From: CAZFDT01 sp964518335
Lineage (GTDB): Bacteria; Planctomycetota; Phycisphaerae; Phycisphaerales; Phycisphaeraceae
Direction of reading: 5' to 3'
Length of the DNA: 64,000 nucleotides
Assembly (NCBI GenBank): GCA_964518335.1
Contig: CAZFDT010000002.1
Coordinates: 1 to 64,000 of the forward strand
A model generated the notes under the pieces. That model saw only the letters and a program-made list of their open reading frames with translations, had not been told where the DNA came from and searched no databases. Shown piece by piece: positions 1-7,735 of the stretch. Every line of letters starts with the position of its first letter. Positions within the stretch are counted from its first letter, which is position 1. Both the position numbers and the translations under genes were made by a program.

Positions 1-1
1 G

Positions 2-475
2 CACGGGTTCCGCGTGCCCGGCTCGCGCTTCCGCCGCATCCCGCGCGAGGAACTCATCCGCTTCATGAAGGCCAACTCGATCCCCACCGACGACCTGGAG
101 GGCGGCAAGAAGCGCATCCTCGTCGTCGATGACGACGAGCAGATCGTCGAGCTGTTCGTCGATGTGCTGTCGCGCGATCCGCGCTACGAGGTGAAGACGG
201 CCAACACCGGCTACGACGCCGGCATGCTCACGCGCGAGTTCCGGCCCGACCTGATGATCCTCGACTACATGCTCCCGGACATCAACGGCAACCACGTCTG
301 CCGCACCGTCCGCAACGACCCGGACCTGGCGGGCACGAAGATCATCATCGTCTCGGGCGTGGTCAACCAGGACGAGGTGGACCAGCTCATGGACGCCGGC
401 GCCGACGACTTCGTCAAGAAGCCGTTCAACATCGAGAAGCTCCTGCAGCGCATCGGCGCGCTGCTTGAGGTTTGA
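2..475 (+). CDS. Excisionase-type HTH plus response-regulator receiver protein (5' end outside window)
   Basis: The frame is open from base 2, so the true start lies upstream; the GTG at 14 is an internal valine. The first 30 visible residues (FRVPGSRFRRIPREELIRF) are the second half of an excisionase/MerR-like winged helix-turn-helix. A CheY-like receiver follows: acidic residues in RILVVDDDE, phosphoacceptor Asp at visible residue 88 in MILDYMLPD, and the conserved Lys in FVKKPF. There is no kinase or further effector domain, so it is probably a DNA-binding or adaptor response regulator. It lies just upstream of an HDOD-kinase on the same strand, which could be its partner, although a palindromic repeat separates them. 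The cognate kinase is inferred. Confidence 0.85.
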   Translation, partial: HGFRVPGSRFRRIPREELIRFMKANSIPTDDLEGGKKRILVVDDDEQIVELFVDVLSRDPRYEVKTANTGYDAGMLTREFRPDLMILDYMLPDINGNHVCRTVRNDPDLAGTKIIIVSGVVNQDEVDQLMDAGADDFVKKPFNIEKLLQRIGALLEV

Positions 476-476
476 C

Positions 477-513
477 CCACTTAGCCCCCCGTCATTGACG
501 GGGGGCTAAATGC
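477..513. repeat. Palindromic intergenic element A, copy 1
   Basis: Perfect 14-base arms starting TTAGCCCCCC (481-494 and 496-509) are centred on a single T, with CCAC before and ATGC after. The element fills the whole gap between the receiver gene and the HDOD-kinase and ends two bases before the ATG at 515, so no Shine-Dalgarno sequence can be seen for that gene. Near-identical copies lie at 5887-5923 (same orientation) and 9229-9265 (opposite orientation). Confidence 0.85.
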
Positions 514-514
514 C

Positions 515-2899
515 ATGCACGCCACCGACCTGTCCAAGCCGCGCCGCATCGAGCTGATTCTCCGGCAGATCGAGTCGCTGCCGACGCTGCCGGCGGTGGC
601 GACGCGCCTGCTGCAGTTGACGGCCGACGCCGATACGCAGACGCGAGAGATCGTCGAGCTGGTCAGCTCTGACCCGGCGCTGACGGCCAAGGTCCTGTCG
701 CTGTGCCGCACCGCCGATCGCGGCGTCCGCAACGAGGTGCTCACCATCGACCGAGCCGTCGTGCTGCTGGGATTCAACGCCATCCGCAACGCGGTGCTGT
801 CGATCAAGGTGTTCGAGACGTTTGCCCCTGCGCACAAGAAGCCCAGGCGCGACAAGACCGACGAGGCCGAGTTCGACCGCGTCGAGTTCTGGCGTCACAG
901 CCTCGCCGTCGCCATCGCCGCCGAGCTGATCGCGCGCGAGCACGGCAAGCCCGCCGAGCTGAATCCCGACGAGGCGTTCGTCTGCGGCCTGCTGCACGAC
1001 ATCGGCAAGCTTGCCCTCGACCACGTGCTGCCCAGGGCCTTCGCCCGCGTCATCGCCCTGTGCGATGTCAACCAGGGCAACATCGCCGACGTGGAGCGCC
1101 GCGTCGTGGGCATCGACCACCACACCGCCGGCAAGCGCCTCGCCGAGCAATGGGGCCTGCCCCACACCCTGCAGGACTGCATCTGGCTGCACGGCTCGGC
1201 GTACGAGACGCTGCCGCGGCTCGAGCACAAGCGGCTGATCGGGCTCGTCAGCCTCGCCGACCTTGTCGCCCGCCGTCATCACGTGGGCTACTCGGGCAAC
1301 TTCGCGCTGCGCCAGCCGCCGGACAAGCTCGCCCAGGCCATCGGCATCGACCCGGCATGCATCGACGCGGTGGTGCTCAAGCTTCACGAGGAACTGGAGC
1401 GTCGCGGCCAGGCGATGGGTCTCTACGACGAGCCGTCGCGCGAGCTGTTCCTGGCTTCGATCCAACGCGCCAACGAGCAGCTTGGCCGGCTCAACGCTGC
1501 ACTGGACCGCCGCGGTCAGGCCGCCACGTCCCACGGCCGCACGCTCGACGCCATCGCCGCCTTCCACGCCAGGGCCACGCCCGGCCGCAGCGTGCAGTGC
1601 GTGCTCGACGACGTGGTCGCCTCGGCGATCGGCACGCTGGGCCCCGGCTTTTACGCCATGCTGCTGCCGCTGCCCCCGGGTGAGCGCTGGGGTGAAGAGG
1701 CGTCCGACGATCACGCGCCGCCCAACCCCGACGACTGGTTCATCTGTCAATACGGCGAGGAGGGTCAGCCGCGCAACACGCAGGTGTTCGCGCCGCCGCC
1801 GCATTCGCCGTCGCTGTCGGCGATCGATGCGAGCGACCCGATGTCGCTGAACGTGATGAGCATCCTGCCGTGGGTGGCGGACTATCTTCTGGACGCCGAG
1901 GACTTGCGGAAGATTCGCATGCTGCCGCTGTCGAGCGGGTGGGGGACGGCGGCGGTGCTGCTGCACGATCGGCAGGCGCTGCCGGCGTGGCGGGAGCTGT
2001 CGGCGCTGACGGCGACGTGGGGCGCGGCGATCGCGGGGTCACTGCAGCACGACGGCGCCAGGCGTCTGGGCGAGGAGCTGGCCGAGGCCAACCGCGCCCT
2101 GGCCGAGGCGCAGGATCGCCTGCTGCAGGCCGAGTCGATGGCGCGCCTGGGCGAGATGGCCGCGGGCGCCGCCCACGAGATGAACAACCCCCTGGCCGTC
2201 ATCGCCGGGCGAAGCCAGTTGCTGGCCATGTCGCTCGCCGGCGGATCGAAGGAGCAGGTCGCGGCCCAGACCATCTTCGAGCAGGCCCATCGCCTCAGCG
2301 ACCTGATCACCGCGCTGCGGCTGATCGCCGATCCCCCCAAGGCCACGCGCCGCCCCGTCGATCTGCACAGCGTGCTCGACGAGGCGATCAAGAAGGCCCA
2401 GGCGCAGTTCGGCAGGCCCGACAAGCTCAAGCCCGTGTATTTCCAGGTCCGCGACCACCTGCCGGCGGTGAACATCGACCCGGAGATGGTCCGCGGCGCG
2501 GTGACCGAGCTGGTGAGCAACGCCCTGGCCGCGTCGCCCAAGCGAACGGTGCAGGTGACGGCCCAACACGATGGGCCACTGCAGCGCCTGGTGATTCAGG
2601 TGGCCGACGACGGCGCGGGCATGGACGAGTACACGCTGTCTCACGCGCTGGACCCGTTTTTCAGCGCCAAGCCCGCCGGGCGGCAGATGGGCATGGGCCT
2701 GCCCCGCGCCAAGCAATGGGCCGCGGCCCACGGCGGCGACCTGGAACTGCGCAGCACGCCCGATGTGGGCACGGTGGCGACGCTGTGGGTCCCGCTCACG
2801 CCGCCCAATGTCGATGAAGCGCCGCCGGTGAACGCGGTGCGCAAGCGCGGCCGTCGTGGTGTGGCAATCGCTGCCGACCATGCGGTCTCGGCAAGATGA
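515..2899 (+). CDS. HDOD-domain sensor histidine kinase
   Basis: A 794-residue soluble protein. Residues about 10-260 form an HDOD domain (LPTLPAVATRLLQL at the start, LLHDIGK with His161-Asp162). A central region of about 250 residues is not recognised. A coiled stretch leads to a HisKA H-box, GAAHEMNNPLA, with phosphoacceptor His554, followed by an HATPase with N-box ELVSNALAAS, G1 DDGAGMD and G2 GMGLP. HDOD domains usually occur in chemotaxis-like and cyclic-di-GMP-linked regulators, so this protein probably passes an intracellular signal to a receiver protein. The next gene, which has its own receiver domain, follows directly and is a plausible target. No membrane segment is visible. Confidence 0.88.
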   Translation: MHATDLSKPRRIELILRQIESLPTLPAVATRLLQLTADADTQTREIVELVSSDPALTAKVLSLCRTADRGVRNEVLTIDRAVVLLGFNAIRNAVLSIKVFETFAPAHKKPRRDKTDEAEFDRVEFWRHSLAVAIAAELIAREHGKPAELNPDEAFVCGLLHDIGKLALDHVLPRAFARVIALCDVNQGNIADVERRVVGIDHHTAGKRLAEQWGLPHTLQDCIWLHGSAYETLPRLEHKRLIGLVSLADLVARRHHVGYSGNFALRQPPDKLAQAIGIDPACIDAVVLKLHEELERRGQAMGLYDEPSRELFLASIQRANEQLGRLNAALDRRGQAATSHGRTLDAIAAFHARATPGRSVQCVLDDVVASAIGTLGPGFYAMLLPLPPGERWGEEASDDHAPPNPDDWFICQYGEEGQPRNTQVFAPPPHSPSLSAIDASDPMSLNVMSILPWVADYLLDAEDLRKIRMLPLSSGWGTAAVLLHDRQALPAWRELSALTATWGAAIAGSLQHDGARRLGEELAEANRALAEAQDRLLQAESMARLGEMAAGAAHEMNNPLAVIAGRSQLLAMSLAGGSKEQVAAQTIFEQAHRLSDLITALRLIADPPKATRRPVDLHSVLDEAIKKAQAQFGRPDKLKPVYFQVRDHLPAVNIDPEMVRGAVTELVSNALAASPKRTVQVTAQHDGPLQRLVIQVADDGAGMDEYTLSHALDPFFSAKPAGRQMGMGLPRAKQWAAAHGGDLELRSTPDVGTVATLWVPLTPPNVDEAPPVNAVRKRGRRGVAIAADHAVSAR

Positions 2900-3087
2900 T
2901 TCTTTTTGACTGTGAGCCGACACGACTTCATCCCGACAAACTGATCGCCGATGAGGGGTTGGACATCCGCGTGCGGCGGCTGGAGAGCGGCTGTGCGGAT
3001 GGGGGGTGTGGCGCAGGGGAGGAAGTTGTGCGGCAACAGTCCCGTAACGTAAGTGCATCCGAGAAGTCGCAGGTGCGTGCCACGGCA

Positions 3088-4167
3088 ATGGTGCGACGGC
3101 GGTGCGTGCTGGTGGTCGATGGCGACGGGCAGACCGCCGCGTCGCTGAAGGCCGCGATCGCCGGCGTGAGCGTGCTGCACGGCGCGACGCTGGCCGAGGC
3201 CCGCGCGGTGCTGGCGTCGCAGGACGTGGACCTGGCGCTGATCGCCGACACGCTGCCCGACGGCGACGGGCTGACGCTGGCGCGCGACGTCGTCGCCGGC
3301 CGACACCCGGCCCAGGCCATCCTCATCGCCGCCAAGCCCTCGTTCAACCAGGCGATCGACGTCATGCGCCTGGGCGCCGCCGACCTGCTCGTCAAACCGC
3401 TGGATGAGCGCGAGCTGATCGATCGCGTGCAGTTCGCTCTCGACAAACAGCAGCGCGAGTCGATCCATCACCAGCGGATCAAGCGCCTCCGCCGCGTCTG
3501 CAAGAAGCTCAACCAGATGCGCGAGGAGGTCACGCAGCAGGTGGACATCCTCTGCAACGACCTGGTCAGCGCCTACCAGGAGCTGGCGACGCAGATGACC
3601 AACGTGTCGCAGACCAGCGAGTTCGGCGCGATCATCAAGGACGAGCTGGACCTGGAGAAGGTGCTGCGGCGGACGCTGGAGTTCCTCGTGAACAAGGCCG
3701 GCCCGACCAACGCGGCGATCTTTCTGCCGTCGAGCCTCGACGAGTACACGCTGGGCGGGTACGTCAACTACGACTGCGACGCCGACTCCGCCGACGTGCT
3801 GCTGGAGCACCTGGCCGACATCGTGGCGCCGAAGATCAGCGAGCACGCCGAGCAACACCCGGGGCTGCTGCACATCACCGACAACGATGCGCTGTTCAAT
3901 TGGATCGGCGACGACGCGGCGTATTTCGAGGATTCGCACGTGCTGGGCTTCGCCTGCCGGCACGAGGGCGAGACGCTGGCGGTGCTCGTGCTCTTCCGCG
4001 ACGCGGCCGACCCGTTCACCGCCGAGTTGATCGACACGTGCGACGCCGTCGCCCCCGCGCTGGCGGCGTACCTGGCCCGCATCATCCGCATCCACCACCG
4101 CCAGATCGGCGGCCCGGGCATGGGCGACGAATTCGGCGGCGACGACGAGGAAGCCCTGCCGTTCTGA
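3088..4167 (+). CDS. Receiver-GAF domain response regulator
   Basis: A 359-residue protein. The N-terminal receiver domain has an acidic pair in VVDGDG, phosphoacceptor Asp54 in LIADTLPDGDG and the conserved Lys in LLVKPL. A helical linker (about 125-190) precedes a GAF-like domain (about 200-340). I start it at ATG 3088 because the receiver strand begins five residues later. The frame stays open back to an ATG at 2896 that overlaps the end of the HDOD-kinase, but those 64 residues are not domain-like. The C-terminus is acidic (GDDEEALPF). It probably acts with the upstream kinase. The ligand of the GAF domain cannot be told from the sequence. Confidence 0.82.
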   Translation: MVRRRCVLVVDGDGQTAASLKAAIAGVSVLHGATLAEARAVLASQDVDLALIADTLPDGDGLTLARDVVAGRHPAQAILIAAKPSFNQAIDVMRLGAADLLVKPLDERELIDRVQFALDKQQRESIHHQRIKRLRRVCKKLNQMREEVTQQVDILCNDLVSAYQELATQMTNVSQTSEFGAIIKDELDLEKVLRRTLEFLVNKAGPTNAAIFLPSSLDEYTLGGYVNYDCDADSADVLLEHLADIVAPKISEHAEQHPGLLHITDNDALFNWIGDDAAYFEDSHVLGFACRHEGETLAVLVLFRDAADPFTAELIDTCDAVAPALAAYLARIIRIHHRQIGGPGMGDEFGGDDEEALPF

Positions 4168-4189
4168 GGCAAGGTCGCGATTTGTGTTT

Positions 4190-4258
4190 CCGCGTAGCGG
4201 TCGCGGCGCAGCCGCACCCGCACGACCCGCGGGCGGCTGCGCCGCGACCGCTACGCGG
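4190..4258. repeat. Perfect 26-base inverted repeat
   Basis: Bases 4190-4215 and 4233-4258 are exact reverse complements (arm begins CCGCGTAGCGGTCGC), with a 17-base loop. The element lies between the receiver-GAF gene and argH. It could act as a terminator-like hairpin, but no T run follows, so a REP-like mobile palindrome is more likely. Confidence 0.85.
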
Positions 4259-4301
4259 CAGACCATCGGTCGCGCCGAACGCCATCACGCCGCCGAAGAG
4301 C

Positions 4302-4316
4302 GCGACCAATGGTCGC
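4302..4316. promoter_or_regulatory. Palindrome in the argH promoter, possible operator
   Basis: GCGACC-AAT-GGTCGC is a perfect 15-base palindrome. A related half (GACCATCGGTCGCG) lies at 4261-4274. The palindrome covers the place where the -35 box would sit for the TACAAT box at 4329, so a repressor bound here could block argH. The regulator is unknown. Confidence 0.35.
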
Positions 4317-4328
4317 GGCTTTACACGC

Positions 4329-4334
4329 TACAAT
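4329..4334 (+). promoter_or_regulatory. -10 box of argH
   Basis: TACAAT lies 7 bases before the ATG at 4342. The transcript would start at or next to the start codon, consistent with a leaderless mRNA. No clear -35 box is seen. Confidence 0.5.
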
Positions 4335-4341
4335 CGGCGCG

Positions 4342-5886
4342 ATGAGCGCTCCCGGAAACAGCACGACCAAACCATGGGAACACGTCCAGGGCGAAGGCTC
4401 CGCCGCCGACCCGCTCGCCGCACGATTCGTCGCGTCCCTCGACTACGACAAGCGCCTCTACAAACACGACATCCGCGGCAGCCTCGCCCACGCCGCCATG
4501 CTCGAAAAGGTCGGCCTCATCACCGCCGACGAACACGCCGAGATCCAACGCGGGTTGAAAGAGATCGAGTCCGAGATCACCGAGCAAGGCGAATCCTGGC
4601 CCGGCTGGAAGATCGAACTCGAAGACGTCCACATGTGCATCGAGGCCGCCCTCATCGAAAAAACAGGCGACGCGGGCCGCAAGCTCCACACCGGCCGCAG
4701 CCGCAATGACCAGGTGGCGCTTGATCTGATCCTATGGATCAAGTCCGCGGTTATGGCCATTGCTCCTCAATTTAGGCGACTGAGAGATGCGATCCATGAG
4801 TGCGGTTTCAAGTACGGGCATATGGTGATGCCCAGCTACACGCACCTGCAACGAGCGCAGCCAATTGTTTTGGGTGGAGAGCTGATTGCATGGGATGATG
4901 CGTTTCTTGCGTGCGATGATCGGCTGCGCCGGCTTGTCGAAGTCAGCAACCAGATTCCGCTTGGTGCAGGCGCGATTGCAGGTAGCGCTCTTCCCTTGGA
5001 CCGGCAGTGGCTTGAAAACACACTCTGTGAAGCGCTGTCCGCGCCCAAAGGATCGACTGCGGCCGAGTATGATCGGCAGCGATACATATTCTCATTCAGT
5101 GAAGACTTGCTCACCAGTAGTATTCACGGGACCGCTTCGCGCGATGCTGCAGTGGACTTCGTCTATGCCCTCGCCATGACCGCGATGTGGCTGTCGCGGT
5201 GGGCGGAGCAGTGGATCATTTATGCGACGGCGGAGTTTGGGTTCATCACGATTGATCGGAGGTACACGACCGGGTCGTCGATGATGCCGCAGAAGCAGAA
5301 CCCGGACATGCTCGAACTCATTCGCGGGCGGTGTGGCGGGGTGTATGGGCATCTGATGGCGCTGCTCACGATGTGCAAGGGGCTGACCATCGGGTACAAC
5401 CGCGACCTGCAGGAGGACAAGCGGCACGTCTTCGCGGCGTACGACACGGTCAGCGACTGCCTGGAGATGGCGGCCCGCATCGTCGCGACGACGACGTTCA
5501 ACGAGGAGCGCATCAAAGAAGGCCTCGACCGCGGCTTCCTCGATGCGACGTCGCTGGCGGAGTACCTCGTGACCAAGGGCGTGCCGTTCCGCACGTCGCA
5601 CCAGATGGTGGGCAAGCTCGTTCATGCCTGCCGGGAGCGCGGGCACCACAAGCTGGCGCAGTTGACCGTGGCGGAGATGAATGACATCGTGGCCGCCGTA
5701 GCCCCGCATTGGCATGACGGGGCTGCGCCGAAGCCCCGTCATGCCAATGCGGGGCTGATCGCGCAGGACGTGTACGACTGGCTGGGGCCGGAGAACGTGG
5801 TGAAGCGGTATCGCACGGCGGGCAACGCGGGCGTGTCGGGTTTCGAGGAGCAGCTCAAGGCGTGGAAGGAACGGTTGTCGTCCTGA
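4342..5886 (+). CDS. argH: Argininosuccinate lyase
   Basis: Cleaves argininosuccinate to arginine and fumarate, the last step of arginine synthesis, as a cytoplasmic homotetramer. The family signature GSSMMPQKQNPD and the motifs HTGRSRNDQ and MPSYTHLQRAQP are present. At 514 residues it is about 50 longer than the usual 460. Part of the excess is a 19-codon palindrome at 5700-5756, inserted in frame just before the C-terminal QDVYDWLGPENVV segment. Bases about 4705-5165 use many A/T-ending codons (ATT, TTT, GCA, GAT) unlike the G/C-ending codons on either side, suggesting replacement of the middle of the gene by recombination. The ATG at 4342 is chosen because the -10 box is 7 bases upstream and the protein then starts normally. 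Confidence 0.95.
   Translation: MSAPGNSTTKPWEHVQGEGSAADPLAARFVASLDYDKRLYKHDIRGSLAHAAMLEKVGLITADEHAEIQRGLKEIESEITEQGESWPGWKIELEDVHMCIEAALIEKTGDAGRKLHTGRSRNDQVALDLILWIKSAVMAIAPQFRRLRDAIHECGFKYGHMVMPSYTHLQRAQPIVLGGELIAWDDAFLACDDRLRRLVEVSNQIPLGAGAIAGSALPLDRQWLENTLCEALSAPKGSTAAEYDRQRYIFSFSEDLLTSSIHGTASRDAAVDFVYALAMTAMWLSRWAEQWIIYATAEFGFITIDRRYTTGSSMMPQKQNPDMLELIRGRCGGVYGHLMALLTMCKGLTIGYNRDLQEDKRHVFAAYDTVSDCLEMAARIVATTTFNEERIKEGLDRGFLDATSLAEYLVTKGVPFRTSHQMVGKLVHACRERGHHKLAQLTVAEMNDIVAAVAPHWHDGAAPKPRHANAGLIAQDVYDWLGPENVVKRYRTAGNAGVSGFEEQLKAWKERLSS
5700..5756. repeat. Palindromic element inserted in frame within argH
   Basis: The 25-base arms 5700-5724 (AGCCCCGCATTGGCATGACG...) and 5732-5756 are exact reverse complements with a 7-base loop. 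The element adds 19 codons (APHWHDGAAPKPRHANAG) between two helices in the C-terminal domain. The AGCCCC...GGGGCT ends and GTCAT/ATGAC core resemble intergenic element A. Confidence 0.85.
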
Positions 5887-5923
5887 CCACTTAGCCCCCC
5901 GTCAATGACGGGGGGCTAAATGC
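5887..5923. repeat. Palindromic intergenic element A, copy 2
   Basis: Same orientation as the copy at 477, differing only at the centre (GTCAATGAC). It starts three bases after the argH stop and its last bases supply the ATG at 5920, a possible start codon of the FHA-kinase gene. Confidence 0.85.
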
Positions 5924-7575
5924 GAACGATCATGTTAACCCTCACTGTCATCCAGGGCCCCGACAAAGGCCGGCGATTCGATTTGCCGGACAACGAGCCG
6001 CAGCAGATCGGCCGGTCGAGCGAGTCGCTGCCGTTGAGCGACCAGACGATCTCGCGGCGTCACTGCGAGCTGACGCCCGACGAGGGCAAGTGGTTTATCC
6101 TCGACCTCAACTCGGCCAACGGGACGTACGTCAACGGCATCCGCGTGACCGACCGCCGCCTGCTGCAGCCGGGCGATCAGATTCGCACGGGCATGAGTCT
6201 GTTCCTCTTCGGCGAAGAGCCCAAGCACAAGGATGACAGCGGCATCCGCGTGGTGTCCAAGGACCAGATGGAGGTCAACGTCGAGCGTATCGCCGCCAGC
6301 AGCGACGACTCGATGATCATGGCGGTGCCCAACCCCAACGAGGCGGCGGCGCTGCAGTTGCGGGCGATCTACGAGTTGACGGCGCTGGTGGGCAGCGTGA
6401 CCGACAAGCAGGAGATGCTCGAGAAGGTGATGGACATCGTCTTCGAGTATTTCCAGGCCGACCGCGGCTTCGTGCTGCTGATGGAGGACCCGCAGGCCCG
6501 GCCGGACCCGGTGGTGGTGCGTCATCGCGTGCCGCCGACGAACAAGCGCGACGGGGCGATCACGGTCAGCCGCACGATCGTGCAGTACGTGCTGCGGAAA
6601 GAGGTGGGCGTGCTGACGACCAACGCGATGGCGGACAAGCGCTTCGCCTTGGGCGACAGCGTGCAGAACTACGGCATCCGCAGCGCCCTGTGCGTGCCCA
6701 TCAAGTTCAAGGACCGCATCTTCGGCGTCATCCACCTCGACAGCCAGGTCGCCAACTACACCTACACCGAGGACCAGCTCGCGCTGCTCACCGCCATCGG
6801 CGTGCAGACGGGCATCGCGCTGTCGAACATCCAGCTCTACGAGCGCCGCCTGCAGAGCGAGCGCCTCGCAGGCGTCGGACAGACCGTCGCGTCGCTCTCC
6901 CACTCGATCAAGAACATCCTGCAGGGGATGCGTGGCGGGGCGGACGTGGTCGAGTTGGGCCTGCGCAAGCAGAACATGAACGTGGTGCGCAACGGCTGGG
7001 AAATCGTCGCCCGCAACCTGGAGCGCATCTACGAGCTGACGATGAACATGCTGGCGTTCAGCAAGCAGCGCAAGCCGGAGATGGAGATGACCAGCCTGCC
7101 GGCGCTCCTGGCGGAGATCGTGGCGCTGGTGCAGAAGCAGGCGGAGAACAAGGGCGTGGCGGTGATCACGGACTTCGACGCCGACATGCCGCCGGTGCCG
7201 CTGGACCCGGGGGGGATTCACCAGGCGGTGCTGAACCTGATGAACAACGCGATCGATGCCGTCGAGCCGCAGTCGGGCGTGGTGACGCTGCGATGTGCAT
7301 ATGACGCGACCTATCAGCGGACGTTGATCATCGTGACGGACAACGGGCGGGGCATCCCCGAGTCGGTGCTGACACGGCTGTTCGAGCCGTTCCAAAGCAC
7401 GAAGGGTCTTCGCGGCACGGGCCTGGGGCTGGTGGTGACGAAGAAGATCGTCGAGGAGCACGGCGGCCAGATCCTGGTCGATAGCCAGGAGGGCAAGGGC
7501 ACGAGCTTCACGCTGGAGCTGCCCGCCAACGCCGATCTTGCGGCGACGGCGGCGGAGACGCACGGGCCATCGTGA
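5920..7575 (+). CDS. FHA-GAF sensor histidine kinase
   Basis: A 551-residue soluble kinase. An FHA domain (about 5-105; IGRSSES, SRRHCEL, NGTYVNG) should bind phosphothreonine peptides. A GAF domain (about 150-300) follows, then an H-box SLSHSIKNILQGM with His328, and an HATPase (N-box NLMNNAIDAV, G1 DNGRGIP, G2 GTGLGLVV). It may link Ser/Thr phosphorylation to a two-component pathway. The ATG at 5920 is the end of palindromic element A. Because FHA sequence starts at MLTLTVIQGPDKG, the ATG at 5932 may be the original start; neither has a Shine-Dalgarno sequence. No receiver gene follows it directly. Confidence 0.88.
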   Translation: MRTIMLTLTVIQGPDKGRRFDLPDNEPQQIGRSSESLPLSDQTISRRHCELTPDEGKWFILDLNSANGTYVNGIRVTDRRLLQPGDQIRTGMSLFLFGEEPKHKDDSGIRVVSKDQMEVNVERIAASSDDSMIMAVPNPNEAAALQLRAIYELTALVGSVTDKQEMLEKVMDIVFEYFQADRGFVLLMEDPQARPDPVVVRHRVPPTNKRDGAITVSRTIVQYVLRKEVGVLTTNAMADKRFALGDSVQNYGIRSALCVPIKFKDRIFGVIHLDSQVANYTYTEDQLALLTAIGVQTGIALSNIQLYERRLQSERLAGVGQTVASLSHSIKNILQGMRGGADVVELGLRKQNMNVVRNGWEIVARNLERIYELTMNMLAFSKQRKPEMEMTSLPALLAEIVALVQKQAENKGVAVITDFDADMPPVPLDPGGIHQAVLNLMNNAIDAVEPQSGVVTLRCAYDATYQRTLIIVTDNGRGIPESVLTRLFEPFQSTKGLRGTGLGLVVTKKIVEEHGGQILVDSQEGKGTSFTLELPANADLAATAAETHGPS

Positions 7576-7588
7576 TCGGCAAGGGTTG

Positions 7589-7680
7589 CCACGCCGGACC
7601 TGAGGCTTGGCGAAGGTCCGGGTTCTGTGATGGCGGCGCGATGCGGAATCCGGACCTTCGAAGACTCAGGTCCGGCGTGG
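7589..7680. repeat. Inverted-repeat element B, copy 1
   Basis: Arms starting CCACGCCGGACCTGAG (7589-7622) and their near reverse complement (7650-7680) flank a 27-base loop. The 33-base left arm is the exact reverse complement of 16257-16289, so this is a dispersed family with at least two copies here. It fills most of the gap between the FHA-kinase and the DUF1800 gene. Confidence 0.8.
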
Positions 7681-7735
7681 GAGCCCGCAATACGCGCCAT
7701 ACCCACCTCGTTCGACCGTGAGACGGAAGCTCACC

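Noticed and set aside
2896..3087. N-terminal extension of the receiver-GAF protein to ATG 2896
   Set aside because: The 64 residues show no fold or conservation, while the receiver domain begins five residues after ATG 3088. The overlap with the upstream stop keeps it possible, however.
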